A stretch of 64,000 nt of DNA from Flaviflagellibacter rhizophilus (GCF_033898525.1 NZ_JAXAFJ010000004.1:124001-188000), one strand, 5' to 3'; shown: positions 15,340 to 24,108, counted from the stretch's first letter. Notes: generated from the letters alone by a model not told the origin. Numbers and translations are program-made.

Positions 15340-16308
15340 CTATTTGGCCTTGGACTTGCCACGCGGCTTCCTTGCGAACCCCGACCTAATGGCGTCCGCT
15401 GTGGCTTGATCGAAGTGTGGCGCAGGTATTTCGATGGGGATCAGTCCAGGCCCGCGAGGCGCCGGTTTCCGCAGCACTCGGCTCTCAGGGAGCTTCCCCA
15501 GGATGGCATCCGCCGCATACTGCGCTTTGCCAGCCCATTCAGGCAAAAGCGACGCATGCTTCCTGAGGCTAGCAGATTCATCAAGCATCTCATCGAGGAG
15601 CGTTCGCTGCTCGCCTGTGAAGATAGTTGAGGCGGCGTAGGAGTATGCAATGGACGCTTTGTGCTTAGCCCAAAATTCCTTGATCACCCGACCGGACGGC
15701 GGCTCTATTTCTTCGCAGGATATCTCATGAACTAAGTCGCTGCCCTTGTTGAGGCTGGGATATTCCTTATCCCCCGTTGCGATCTGATGATGAAATATTC
15801 TCATCATCGACAATAGATGAGGCAGTCCGATTGCTTTCGCCTTAAGGCGCTTCGACAACAGGCTCTTCCGCGAAGCCGCAAGCAATCCACTTAAGCCGCC
15901 GACAGTGAAGTACATCTCGTCGTAGAATTCTGGGCCGATCTTGCGGATCCGTATCAATAGATCCGCCAACATCCAGGTGTCGCCAAACTCCTGAGGAAGA
16001 TCTTTCTCTATGGCGTGCAGCCGGCGCCCGACAGTCATCTGCATGGCCTGCTGGATGATGCGTCGCTCGCGAGGACACACGGCCCAAGCACAAAGCCCCG
16101 CGAACAGGACGTCTTTGTGCGCGAAGTAGGAGGTTTTGTCCTCCAGGAGAGCAGCCAAGACCTTGTCAGGATTAAACGTTTCCCAAGCGTCTCGCTTAAA
16201 TGACCCTGGGACGTACGAGAACTTTTCTCGATTGGCAGCGCGATGTTGCTCGACGATTTTTGTCCAGTGGGCCTCTAGGTCCGATGCTTCGCGATCTACC
16301 TTTTTCAT
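15340..16308 (-). CDS. Hypothetical island protein coupled to the integrase
   Basis: About 322 residues, no recognised domain. The N-terminal part is charged (MKKVDREASDLEAHWTKI), the middle predicted helical, and the C-terminus ends in a basic KPRGKSKAK tail that could contact DNA. ATG 16308 overlaps the integrase stop (ATGA, 16305-16308), so the protein is probably made together with the integrase. It might be an accessory factor for integration, excision or copy control, but nothing in the sequence proves that. Confidence 0.6.
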   Translation of the reverse strand: MKKVDREASDLEAHWTKIVEQHRAANREKFSYVPGSFKRDAWETFNPDKVLAALLEDKTSYFAHKDVLFAGLCAWAVCPRERRIIQQAMQMTVGRRLHAIEKDLPQEFGDTWMLADLLIRIRKIGPEFYDEMYFTVGGLSGLLAASRKSLLSKRLKAKAIGLPHLLSMMRIFHHQIATGDKEYPSLNKGSDLVHEISCEEIEPPSGRVIKEFWAKHKASIAYSYAASTIFTGEQRTLLDEMLDESASLRKHASLLPEWAGKAQYAADAILGKLPESRVLRKPAPRGPGLIPIEIPAPHFDQATADAIRSGFARKPRGKSKAK

Positions 16309-17498
16309 GTCTGATCGCCTTGTTGCCGGGTCGCAAACGCGCACCAAGCGTTCATCAGTTCACGCCGCTTGTCGAGCAAATCGCCTCGGCGATATGCCGC
16401 CTCAACCTTACTGCTGATTGTGTGGGCCAGCGCCATCTCAGCCAGCTCGCGCGGAAAGCTCGTCGCCTCTGCCGCCCAGTCCCGGAAGGACGACCGGAAG
16501 CCGTGCGCGGTGACAGAACGCTTCATCCGCCGCAACATCATCAGAAACGCCATGTTAGAAATGGGCCGATCTCCTGCTCTGCCAGGAAAGACGTAAGTGC
16601 TATCAGCCCCAACCTGCTTCGCATCCTTAAGCAGCTCTAGGCATCTGGAGCTAAGCGGAACCCGATGCTCCTTCTTGGCCTTCATGCGAACCGCAGACAC
16701 AGTCCAAACCCCGTTTTCCAAGTCCAACTCGGGCCACGATGCCCCGATCACCTCGTTGGTGCGCGCGGCGGTTAGGATGAGGAACTCAAAGGCCAGTAGG
16801 GTGACCGTGTCAGCAGGCTGTGCACGAAGCTCGGCGATGAAGGAGGGCACTTCCGCATATGGCAGTGCGGCATGGTGCTGATCGCGTTCTGTCTGCTTAG
16901 GCAGCCCTTTTCTGACGCCCGCGACCGGGTTCTCACCGTCGCGATGTCCCGCTGCTCTCGCCCAGTCCAGGACTGTGCCGATGCGCTGCTGTACGCGCCG
17001 GGCCGTCTCGCCCTTCGTGAGCCAAATTGGCGCGAGCACCCGCATGACGTCAGGCGTGCCGATCCTGTCGACGCGCAGTTGCCCGATTTCCGGAAATGCG
17101 TAAGTGCGGAGCGTGGTGAGCCACTGGTCGCCGTGCTTTTTGTTCCTCCAAGTCGGCGAGTGTTCCGCGTGGACCTGCTCTGCTGCCTGTTCGAAGGTCG
17201 GCGCCACCGCCTTCAGCTTGCGCTGCTCAGCGACCGGATCTCCACCTTCTCTAGCGGTCTTCCTGTAGCTCAACGCTTTCTCGCGCGCTTCCGCCAGTGG
17301 CACCAGTTTTGCACTTCCTAAGCCAATGTCCCGCCGCCGGCCCTGAACCATGATCCGCAGGAGCCAACGCCGAGCTCCTGAATCGTCAACCACCAAGTAG
17401 AGGCCATTGCCGTCGGCATATCGGCCTGGCGCACTGATGTTGCGGACCTGCAAGGCTGATAAAGCCTTGTACGGATGGCGCTTGGCTGCAGTCGGCAT
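16305..17498 (-). CDS. int: Tyrosine recombinase / P4-type integrase
   Basis: A 397-residue integrase with the N-terminal DUF4102 (arm-binding) domain (KALSALQVRNISAPGRYADG, GLYLVV, GLGSAKLVPLAEAREKA), a SAM-like core-binding domain at about 100-200, and a catalytic domain with R246 (TAARTNE), H332 and R335 (AHGFRSSFRDW), H359 and nucleophile Y369 (AYRRGDLL). All five key positions are intact, so the enzyme looks active. P4-type integrases usually target the 3' ends of tRNA genes; a tRNA-Ser-like 3' end is found about 150 bp upstream of the start codon. Confidence 0.93.
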   Translation of the reverse strand: MPTAAKRHPYKALSALQVRNISAPGRYADGNGLYLVVDDSGARRWLLRIMVQGRRRDIGLGSAKLVPLAEAREKALSYRKTAREGGDPVAEQRKLKAVAPTFEQAAEQVHAEHSPTWRNKKHGDQWLTTLRTYAFPEIGQLRVDRIGTPDVMRVLAPIWLTKGETARRVQQRIGTVLDWARAAGHRDGENPVAGVRKGLPKQTERDQHHAALPYAEVPSFIAELRAQPADTVTLLAFEFLILTAARTNEVIGASWPELDLENGVWTVSAVRMKAKKEHRVPLSSRCLELLKDAKQVGADSTYVFPGRAGDRPISNMAFLMMLRRMKRSVTAHGFRSSFRDWAAEATSFPRELAEMALAHTISSKVEAAYRRGDLLDKRRELMNAWCAFATRQQGDQT

Positions 17499-17648
17499 TC
17501 GAACTGGCTACCCCACAAATTACCCCACATTGTGCTTCAGCTTTTGTCGGTTTACAATGCATCATATTGGACGCAGCAATGGCGCTAAGTCATTGCGGCG
17601 CTTCACCTGTTGTATGTAGCTGGACAACAGCGGACTAGTGGTCAGCGG

Positions 17649-17663
17649 CCACCCTCTCCGCCA
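17649..17663 (+). other. Candidate attachment site: tRNA-Ser 3'-end fragment
   Basis: CCACCCTCTCCGCCA matches the usual 3' end of a bacterial tRNA-Ser gene (acceptor strand plus CCA). No T-arm precedes it, so this is only a fragment, as expected at the distal junction after integration into a tRNA 3' end. The orientation predicts the intact tRNA-Ser beyond the left edge of the window. The match is short and could be chance; an identical copy at the other island end would settle it. Confidence 0.45.
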
Positions 17664-17769
17664 CACCTTGCCTAACATCCTGATGATGCCTAGGCTTCAA
17701 GTCGACTGAAACGGACTGGCGGCGCTTCACCGATTTTGCCCCGGGTGGTCAGCCAGGAACGCCTCGGCG

Positions 17770-18474
17770 TCAGCTCGTGGGCTTGCCGGCTTCGAGCCAC
17801 GCGGCCAGCTGGTCTACGGCAAGATGCCCGTCCTCCGCTGAGGGATAGTCTGACACACCATTGACGAAGCGGCGGATCAGGCTCAATGCGCCAGGGTGGT
17901 AGGACGCAAGGACATCCAGGATTTCAGCCTCGGCAGCAGCGAGTGCACCGTCCGGAACAACCCGGTTGATCAATCCGATAGCGGCCGCTTCGGCAGCGCC
18001 GACATCTCGACCTGTGAGGCAAAGCTCGGATGCAGCTTTCCGGGGGATGAAGTGAGGCAGGTAGAGAACGACGATCAAGGGGGCCAGCCCATGCTTGATC
18101 TCGTCGAAGCCGAAGATGGCGCTTTCCTCCGCAACAGCGATGGAGGCGTGCAGCGCGATGCCGGACCCGAAGCCCATGGCTCGCCCCTTCACCAGCGCAA
18201 GGGAGACGCCGGGAAAGGTGCGCAGCAAGTCATTGGCGCGAAGGATCAGGCCGAGATTGTCGCGCTTGGGCACATCCACCTTTTCCTTCTGGTCGCGGCC
18301 CAGCGTGAAGTGCTCGCCTTCAGAGCGTAGGACGAGGACGCGTGCGCCGCTCTGATGGGAGGCTTCGAGTGCCGCGATGTAGTCGTTCATCATCCGGTAG
18401 GTGACCCGATTTCCGGTCTCCGGAGCGTTGAAGGTGATGCGGGCTGTCTGCCCATCATTCTCATAAGCGATCAT
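17770..18474 (-). CDS. Enoyl-CoA hydratase/isomerase (crotonase) family protein
   Basis: A 234-residue crotonase-fold protein. Visible are ARITFNAPETGNRVT (usual N-terminal LNRP region), GEHFTLGRD, the oxyanion-hole segment GRAMGFGSGIALHASIAVAEESAIFGFDE, and GLINRVVP. The usual catalytic Glu positions are not clearly conserved, so the reaction may not be hydration of enoyl-CoA. Its ATG overlaps the stop of the upstream flavin monooxygenase (ATGA), making it the last gene of a three-gene operon. It may process the acyl or carbonyl product released by the monooxygenases; the substrate is unknown. Confidence 0.85.
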   Translation of the reverse strand: MIAYENDGQTARITFNAPETGNRVTYRMMNDYIAALEASHQSGARVLVLRSEGEHFTLGRDQKEKVDVPKRDNLGLILRANDLLRTFPGVSLALVKGRAMGFGSGIALHASIAVAEESAIFGFDEIKHGLAPLIVVLYLPHFIPRKAASELCLTGRDVGAAEAAAIGLINRVVPDGALAAAEAEILDVLASYHPGALSLIRRFVNGVSDYPSAEDGHLAVDQLAAWLEAGKPTS

Positions 18475-19766
18475 GCGGGAACCTCGAGATCCAGATTGGC
18501 ACGGAGCGTGCTGCCGGTGAAATCGCGGCGGAAGATGCCGCGCTGCTGGAGAAGCGGCACGACCTCGTCGACGAAGCTGGCGAGGCCGACGGGCAGCACA
18601 TCCACCATCACGTTGAAGCCGTCCGCCGCGTCCTCGCGGGTCCACAAATCGACGGTTTCCGCGACCTGTTCAGGCGTGCCGACGACCTGGAGATGGCCGC
18701 CTCCGTTACGGTAGAGCAGTTCCCGGACGGTCAAACGTTCTTCCTTGGCGAGCATCACAGCGGCGGCCCGGAAGCCTTCCGATCCACGGAAGCCAGCATT
18801 TGCCTCCACGAGATCCAGCGGCAGCGGCTCATCGAGCGCCAACTCCGCCACAGGCACGCCGACGCGCAGCGCCAGCTTCTTCAATTCGGCATTGCCGGAA
18901 AGATGATCGAGGCGATCCTTCCGTGCACGCGCCTCGGCCTCGGTGCCGCCAAGGATCGGGACGAGGCCGGGCAGCACCTTGACATGATCGGGGTTGCGGC
19001 CGAACCCGCGAGCCCGGTCACGGACGTCGTGACGGAAGGCTTTCGCCGCGGACAGCACGTTCTGCACGGTGAACACCGCATCGGCCGTGCGCGCCGCAAG
19101 CGCCCGCCCCCGGTCCGACGAGCCCGCCTGGAACAGGACGGGCGCGCCCTGCGGCGAACGCGGCAGGGTCAGCGGCCCGCGCACGGAGAAATGGGTGCCA
19201 CGGTGATCGAGCACATCTATGCGGCCGCGATCGGCATAGATGCCGGCAGCGGCGTCGGCCACCAGCGCGCCGGGCCGCCAACTGCCCCAGAGGGCCCGAA
19301 CCACATCGACGAACTCCTCGGCGCGGTCGTAGCGGGCCGATCCCTCGGGGAGCGGCGCATCGCCGAAATTGGCGGCCACCGCGGGCACGAAGGTGGTGAC
19401 GGCGTTCCAGCCGCCTCGCCCTCCGCTGAGATGGTCGAGCGTCGCGAACCGGCGCGCAATGTTGAACGGTTCGTTGTAGCTGGTCGAGGCTGTCGCTACG
19501 AGGCCGACATGGCGCGTGCCGGCTGCCAAGGCTGCGAGCACCAAAGTGGGGTCCATCGCGCCCAGGATCGGGCGCTCGAAATTCTCCTCGTCGGCCGCCA
19601 GCGTGTCCGCCAGGAAAATGGCGTGCAGCTTTCCCTTCTCCGCAAGCCGCCCGATTTCCGCGTAGAAGTCGAGGCCATTGGCCGAGGTGGCGCCCTTCTC
19701 CGCCCGCCAGGCGCCGGGATGCATGCCGACGCCGAGCACGCCGACATTGAGGATCGCCCCCGTCAT
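18471..19766 (-). CDS. NtaA/DmoA-type FMNH2-dependent monooxygenase (luciferase-like)
   Basis: A 431-residue class C flavin monooxygenase of the bacterial-luciferase superfamily (NtaA/SnaA/DszA/DmoA branch). Features include GMHPGAWRAEKG, FLADTLA, TSYNEPFNIARRFATLDHLSGGRGGWNAVT, and the PVLFQAGSSDRG motif. Such enzymes use FMNH2 from a separate reductase to oxidise organosulfur compounds or aminopolycarboxylates. The start overlaps the stop of the upstream LLM gene (ATGA, 19763-19766). No flavin reductase is adjacent, so one must be supplied elsewhere. The nearby SsuABC-like importer fits uptake of an organic sulfur or nitrogen source. Confidence 0.88.
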   Translation of the reverse strand: MTGAILNVGVLGVGMHPGAWRAEKGATSANGLDFYAEIGRLAEKGKLHAIFLADTLAADEENFERPILGAMDPTLVLAALAAGTRHVGLVATASTSYNEPFNIARRFATLDHLSGGRGGWNAVTTFVPAVAANFGDAPLPEGSARYDRAEEFVDVVRALWGSWRPGALVADAAAGIYADRGRIDVLDHRGTHFSVRGPLTLPRSPQGAPVLFQAGSSDRGRALAARTADAVFTVQNVLSAAKAFRHDVRDRARGFGRNPDHVKVLPGLVPILGGTEAEARARKDRLDHLSGNAELKKLALRVGVPVAELALDEPLPLDLVEANAGFRGSEGFRAAAVMLAKEERLTVRELLYRNGGGHLQVVGTPEQVAETVDLWTREDAADGFNVMVDVLPVGLASFVDEVVPLLQQRGIFRRDFTGSTLRANLDLEVPA

Positions 19767-20953
19767 GCCGGCGGCAGGCGCAGGCCGCGACGCTCCAGAA
19801 GCGGCAGCACATTGGCGGCGAAGAAGTCGAGATCCGGCCCGTAATCGTAGAAGCCGATCTGGATGCCGTTGATGCCGGCTCCATGAAGGGCCTCGATCTG
19901 GTCGGCCACATCCTCGGGGCTTCCGATGATCTGGATGTGCCCGCCCAGCACGCGATCTGCCGGGACATGCTGCTGCCATCCCTTGGCATCGCCGCCTGCG
20001 TGACGCGCGGTGTAGGCGTTGATGGCTGCGAGGTCGGCGTGGTCCACGATGGCGTCGCGGTAGGCGAACGCCTCCTCGCGCGTCGGTTTGCAGACGACCA
20101 GCGGGAAGATGATCACCTTGCCCGGCGCCTTGCCCCGGGCCTCGTAGGAGGCGCGGATATCGGCGGTATGGGCAGGCAGGGCGGCGATGGCCTTGTCGAA
20201 CACGGCGCCCGCGGGGCTTGACGTGAACACCACGTCCGAGTGCTCCGCCGCGTAGTCGAAGCCGCGCCTGGATGCGCTGGCCGACACCATGATGGGCCGT
20301 CCGTGCCATGGGCGGGGCGAAACATAGGCGCCCTGCAGGTCGTAGAAGCGGCCTTTGTAGGTGAGGTTGTCCTCTCCGGCCCAGAGATGCTCCATGATGC
20401 GCGAGAACTCGTCGGCACGCTCGTAGCGCTCATCGTGCTCGATGCGTGTCATGCCGAACATCAAGGGCTCGGCGGCATCGTAGCCGGTGACGATGTTGAG
20501 GCCGAACCGGCCGCCGGAGATGTGATCGGCCGTTGCGGCGAAGCGCGCCAGATGCAGCGGATGCCAGTTCCCGTAGAGCACATGCACGGTCGAGATCGTG
20601 ATGATGCGGCGCGTCACCGAACCGAGCGCCACGGTGGAGATGAACGGGTCCAGGAAGTTTTCGCGGTAGTGCGTTTCGCCGCCGAAGCCGCCCTTCGGCA
20701 GCCATTGCTGCAGCCCGAACACGAAGTCGAAGCCGTAGCCTTCGGCCTTCAGCGTGAGGTCGCGGTTGTAGTCGAACTCCCAGCGCGTGGAACGAGGCAG
20801 CGTGGATTGCGAGAAGCCTCCCGTCTGCGTTGGCAGGAACAGGCCCAGCATCATCGGCTGGTGCGCAACCTGCGAGAGCGCGCTTGTCGGGTCTTCAAGA
20901 GGGCTGGGCGGTGCGTGGAGCTCCGTGCGCGGCTGGAGATCGGTTGTACTCAT
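19763..20953 (-). CDS. LLM-class flavin-dependent monooxygenase (SfnG/RutA-like)
   Basis: A 396-residue luciferase-family monooxygenase. WEFDYNRDLTLKAEGYGFDF, YGNWHPLHLARFAATADHISGGRFGLNIVTG, EHDERYERADEF and PIMVSASASRRG match the group containing dimethylsulfone monooxygenase SfnG and pyrimidine oxygenase RutA. ATG 20953 is preferred since AGAGG precedes it; in-frame ATGs at 20968 and 20992 are alternatives. It is first in the operon with the NtaA-type enzyme and the crotonase. Transcription probably starts in the 197-bp divergent intergenic region that holds a perfect palindrome at 21062-21073. The substrate is not determined. Confidence 0.87.
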   Translation of the reverse strand: MSTTDLQPRTELHAPPSPLEDPTSALSQVAHQPMMLGLFLPTQTGGFSQSTLPRSTRWEFDYNRDLTLKAEGYGFDFVFGLQQWLPKGGFGGETHYRENFLDPFISTVALGSVTRRIITISTVHVLYGNWHPLHLARFAATADHISGGRFGLNIVTGYDAAEPLMFGMTRIEHDERYERADEFSRIMEHLWAGEDNLTYKGRFYDLQGAYVSPRPWHGRPIMVSASASRRGFDYAAEHSDVVFTSSPAGAVFDKAIAALPAHTADIRASYEARGKAPGKVIIFPLVVCKPTREEAFAYRDAIVDHADLAAINAYTARHAGGDAKGWQQHVPADRVLGGHIQIIGSPEDVADQIEALHGAGINGIQIGFYDYGPDLDFFAANVLPLLERRGLRLPPA

Positions 20954-21061
20954 AACAGCCTCTGCCATTCGATGTTCGGTCTCGCAGCACACGGCGGCAA
21001 ACCCGCGAGAGATGGAACCTCGGGTTATTTAACAGTTTCAGCCTGATCAACCTAGACTATG

Positions 21062-21073
21062 TACCAATTGGTA
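21062..21073. promoter_or_regulatory. 12-bp perfect palindrome in divergent intergenic region
   Basis: TACCAATTGGTA lies between the divergent flavin-monooxygenase and DapA-family operons, 78 bp from the plus-strand start and 109 bp from the minus-strand start. A TTGACG at 21081-21086 could be a -35 element of the plus-strand promoter, so a repressor here would block it. Dyads of this form are typical of GntR/FCD or MarR operators. No regulator gene is adjacent. Confidence 0.5.
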
Positions 21074-21150
21074 ATGCATATTGACGTGACCGCCTGAGCT
21101 GATAAGTCTTGTTACCTAATCGATGAATGCTCCGCAAGGACAGCTGACGC

Positions 21151-22053
21151 ATGGCTTTTTCGACGATCGTTCCCCCGCTCACCCCGTTCCGCCCCGACCT
21201 TGAGGTGGATTATGCCGCGCTGCAGAAAGGCGTGGATTACGTGGTTCGAGACTGCGCGGCGGACGTTGTCATCGCGGCTGGCGTCGAGGCACAGGAATAT
21301 CAGTTCCTCACCCTCGATCAGCGCCGGGAGTTGGTGCGGCAGACGGTGGCCGCCGTCGGCGGGCGCACTGCGGTTGCCGTCGGCATCTCGCATCCATCGT
21401 TCAGGATCGCCATCGAGTTCGCACAGCTTGCGGAGCAGCTCGGCGCGGACAGCGTGCAGCTGCTCGCACCGCAGAAACCGACCGGCGGCGCTCCCACGAC
21501 AGCCGAGCTGGTGCGCTATTTCGAATTGATCGGGCGCGAAACCTCGCTGCCCATCATCCTGTATCTGAATGCCGGGCCGGGCGCAGACCTCACCATCCCG
21601 CAGACCATAGAGCTGGCCAAGCTCGACCGCGTGCACTTCATCAAGGAGAGCTCGCGCGACATCACGCGCGTTTCGCGGCTGATCCACGAGATCGATCTGG
21701 CCGGCCACGCCCGCTACTTCACCACGATGCAGGTGCTGCTGACCTCCCTGCAGCTGGGCGGCTCCGGCATCACCCTGCCGCCGCCGGCGGCCCGCATCGC
21801 CCGCGAAGTGATCCGCGCCTACGAGGCCGGTGACCTTGCCCGTGCCGTCGAGCTTCAGGGCCAGTTTGCGCTGTTCCCCGCACGCTGGATGCCCTCCGGC
21901 CTCGCAGCCGTGATGAAGGCGGCCGCCAACCATCTCGGCATCCCGGCTGGCGAGCCCTACCCGCCCTATGCGCCGGTCTCGGGCGACGCGCTCGAGAGCC
22001 TGCACCGATATCTCGACACGACCGCACTGACCAAGGAAGCCGCCAATGCTTGA
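21151..22053 (+). CDS. Dihydrodipicolinate synthase-family aldolase/lyase
   Basis: A 300-residue class I pyruvate-dependent aldolase-fold protein. The Schiff-base lysine is K165 in VHFIKESS, with Y138 in ILYLNAGP as the partner tyrosine. The N-terminal AAGVEAQEYQFLT replaces the usual G(T/S)TGE loop with GVEAQE, so the substrate differs from DapA. True DapA is unlikely given this loop and the catabolic/uptake context. It overlaps the next gene by eight bases and heads an operon with a GlcG/HbpS-family protein and an ABC importer. It probably cleaves or condenses a keto acid from the imported substrate. Confidence 0.85.
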   Translation: MAFSTIVPPLTPFRPDLEVDYAALQKGVDYVVRDCAADVVIAAGVEAQEYQFLTLDQRRELVRQTVAAVGGRTAVAVGISHPSFRIAIEFAQLAEQLGADSVQLLAPQKPTGGAPTTAELVRYFELIGRETSLPIILYLNAGPGADLTIPQTIELAKLDRVHFIKESSRDITRVSRLIHEIDLAGHARYFTTMQVLLTSLQLGGSGITLPPPAARIAREVIRAYEAGDLARAVELQGQFALFPARWMPSGLAAVMKAAANHLGIPAGEPYPPYAPVSGDALESLHRYLDTTALTKEAANA

Positions 22054-22480
22054 GATCAAGCGCCTGTCGATCGAGGAAGCACGCGTGCTTGTGGAGGGCT
22101 CCATCAAGGCCTCAAACGAGATCGGCTTGCCCATGTGCATCGCCGTGACCGACGAATCCGGCAACCTGCTCGCCTTCGAGCGCATGGACGGCGGCAAGAT
22201 CAGCTCGATCAGCATCGCCGTGGACAAGGCGTTCACCGGTGCGGCTGCGCGCAAGGCAACGCATGTCTACAACGAGCTGTGCCAGCCCGGTCAGCCGACC
22301 TTCGGCATCCACATCACCAATGGCGGCCATTTTTCCATCATCGGCGGCGGCTTCCCCGTCACCGTGGATGGCGAGGTCGTCGGAGGCGTCGGCATCAGCT
22401 CCGGCACGGCGGCTCAAGACGTCGTGGTGGCCGAGGCAGCGCTAAAGCACTTCTACGCCGCCACCGGCTACACACCCTGA
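22046..22480 (+). CDS. GlcG/HbpS-family protein
   Basis: A 144-residue single-domain protein of the GlcG/HbpS family: LPMCIAVTDESGNLLAFERMDG, SISIAVDKAFTGAA, GGFPVTVDGEVVGGVGISSGTAAQDVVVAEAAL. Some members bind heme or cobalamin-like ligands, while others occur in glycolate or alkyl-ether catabolic operons without known activity. It overlaps the upstream DapA-family gene and precedes the ABC genes by 8 bp, so it belongs to the same transcript. No signal peptide, hence cytosolic. Its role here is unknown. Confidence 0.85.
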   Translation: MLEIKRLSIEEARVLVEGSIKASNEIGLPMCIAVTDESGNLLAFERMDGGKISSISIAVDKAFTGAAARKATHVYNELCQPGQPTFGIHITNGGHFSIIGGGFPVTVDGEVVGGVGISSGTAAQDVVVAEAALKHFYAATGYTP

Positions 22481-22488
22481 AACCTTCG

Positions 22489-23325
22489 ATGACCAAGCCC
22501 GCCCTCAGCCTTGCCGCCGACCGAGACAGTCGGGAACGGCCGGCCATCGTCACGGTGGAAAGCCTGCGCTTCGCGGTGACCGACCGCCGTGGCCGGCGCA
22601 CCGATATCCTTGGCGGGGTCGATCTTGCACTGTCGGACGGTGAGTTCGTCTCCATCGTGGGGCCCAGCGGTTGCGGGAAGAGCACGCTGCTGAACTTCAT
22701 TTCCGGCCTGTTGCCGGTGCAGGCAGGCCGCGTCGAGGTATTCGGCAAGCCTCCCGGTTCGGGCCGCGTCGGCTTCATGTTCCAGAGCCACGGCTTGATG
22801 CCGTGGCGGACGATCAGCGCCAATGTCGAGCTTGGCCTGGAGATCGCCGGCACGCCGCGCGCGGAACGGCGCGAGCGGGCCGGCGCCATGCTTGCCGAGA
22901 TGGGCCTGAGAGGCTTCGAGGATCATTTTCCCGGGGAGTTGTCCGGCGGCATGCGGCAGCGGGCCGCGCTCGCCCGCACGCTGATCGCCGATCCGGACAT
23001 CATCCTCATGGACGAGCCTTTCGGCGCGCTCGACGCGCAGACAAAGGTGTTCATGCAGGAACTGTTCGCCCGCTACTGGAACAATCATCGCAAGACGGTG
23101 CTGTTCGTAACGCACGATCTTTCGGAGGCGATCGCGCTGTCCGACCGGGTGCTGGTGATGGGCGCGCGGCCCGGCCGCATCATCGCGGAGCATGACGTGC
23201 CCCTGGCTCGCCCGCGTGATTTCGACCGCCTGCGAAGCCACACGCTCTTCAACGATCTCTACGAGAGGATCTGGGCCGACCTCCGCCGCGAGGCCTCGGC
23301 CGGCATGCGGGGCCGCGAGCCATGA
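22489..23325 (+). CDS. ABC transporter ATP-binding protein (SsuB/TauB/NrtD type)
   Basis: A 278-residue ATPase. Walker A GPSGCGKST (58-66), Q-loop MFQSHGLMPW, signature LSGGMRQR, Walker B IILMDEPFGALD and H-loop VTHDLSEA are all intact. The sequence matches the nitrate/sulfonate/taurine importer class. The ATG at 22489 is chosen since the preceding gene ends at 22480 and upstream residues in this frame are out of character for the family. The stop overlaps the permease start (ATGA, 23322-23325). Confidence 0.93.
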   Translation: MTKPALSLAADRDSRERPAIVTVESLRFAVTDRRGRRTDILGGVDLALSDGEFVSIVGPSGCGKSTLLNFISGLLPVQAGRVEVFGKPPGSGRVGFMFQSHGLMPWRTISANVELGLEIAGTPRAERRERAGAMLAEMGLRGFEDHFPGELSGGMRQRAALARTLIADPDIILMDEPFGALDAQTKVFMQELFARYWNNHRKTVLFVTHDLSEAIALSDRVLVMGARPGRIIAEHDVPLARPRDFDRLRSHTLFNDLYERIWADLRREASAGMRGREP

Positions 23326-24086
23326 GCGCCGGCCGCACCGTCCGCCTGACGCAGCTTGTGCTGCTCGTCGGCACGCTGGGCCTGTGGGAGCTCATCGCCC
23401 GCACAGGCACGGCCAGCGCCATGTGGATCTCCAGCCCCAGCCTGATCGCCGCCGCGTTCTGGGACTCGCTCCTCAGCCTGGAGATCACCCGCCACACCTG
23501 GGTGACCCTGTCCGAGGCACTGTCCGGCCTTGTCGTCGGAGCGTTCGTCGGCATCGCGCTTGGCCTGCTGCTGGGCGTCAGCCGCGTCGTCGGCGCCGCG
23601 CTGGAGCCGTTCATCGTGGCGTTGAACAGCCTGCCGCGCGTGGCCCTGGCGCCGCTGATCATCATGTTCGTGGGCATCGGCTTCGCCTCGAAGTTCCTCC
23701 TCGCCTTCTCGCTGGTCGTCGTGCCGATGATGATCAACACCTATGAAGGCATACGCGCCGTCGACCCCATCCTCCTGAACGTGATGCGCGTCATGCGGGC
23801 CAGCCGCGCACAGACCTTCATCAAGGTGCTGCTGCCGAACTGCGTGCCATGGATATTCTCCGGCCTGCGTGTGTCGATCTCCTTCGCCATCATCGGCGCC
23901 ATTGTGGGCGAGCTCATCTCCGCACGCGCCGGCATCGGCTTCATGATCGACAGCGCGGCCGGCGACTTCGATGCCACCGGCATGCTGATGCCCCTCGTCG
24001 TGCTGATGCTGGTGTCCTTCGGACTCGACCGCCTCGTCCTTGCAACCTCGAAGCATTTCCTGCGCTGGCGCGACGCCGCCGCCTGA
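23322..24086 (+). CDS. ABC transporter permease (SsuC/TauC type)
   Basis: A 254-residue inner-membrane permease with about six hydrophobic segments and the cytoplasmic EAA-type loop (EALSGLVVGAFVGIALGLLLG; later EGIRAVDPILLNVMRVMRAS) of the nitrate/sulfonate importer family. It pairs with the ATPase encoded immediately upstream and the periplasmic binding protein encoded 22 bp downstream. Confidence 0.92.
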   Translation: MSAGRTVRLTQLVLLVGTLGLWELIARTGTASAMWISSPSLIAAAFWDSLLSLEITRHTWVTLSEALSGLVVGAFVGIALGLLLGVSRVVGAALEPFIVALNSLPRVALAPLIIMFVGIGFASKFLLAFSLVVVPMMINTYEGIRAVDPILLNVMRVMRASRAQTFIKVLLPNCVPWIFSGLRVSISFAIIGAIVGELISARAGIGFMIDSAAGDFDATGMLMPLVVLMLVSFGLDRLVLATSKHFLRWRDAAA

Positions 24087-24108
24087 CACCAGATCGGAGA
24101 CCTCTTCC

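Larger units (their letters stand above)
1..17663. mobile_element. Integrated genomic island carrying a defence cluster (left end outside window)
   Basis: The segment is bounded on the right by a P4-type integrase gene and a candidate attachment site at 17649-17663. It holds genes typical of integrative elements (integrase, AlpA-type regulator, DUF927 ATPase, serine recombinase) plus at least seven nuclease, methylase or NTPase genes of host defence. Base composition is visibly less GC-rich than the metabolic genes to the right, and most genes are on the minus strand with short overlaps. No conjugation genes are visible, so this could be a non-conjugative or mobilisable island, or the transfer genes may lie left of the window. 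Confidence 0.75.

Noticed and set aside
18475..18645. N-terminal extension of the crotonase gene to 18645
   Set aside because: The extra 57 residues are Arg/Pro-rich antisense-like sequence overlapping the monooxygenase gene; ATG 18474 forms a clean ATGA overlap.
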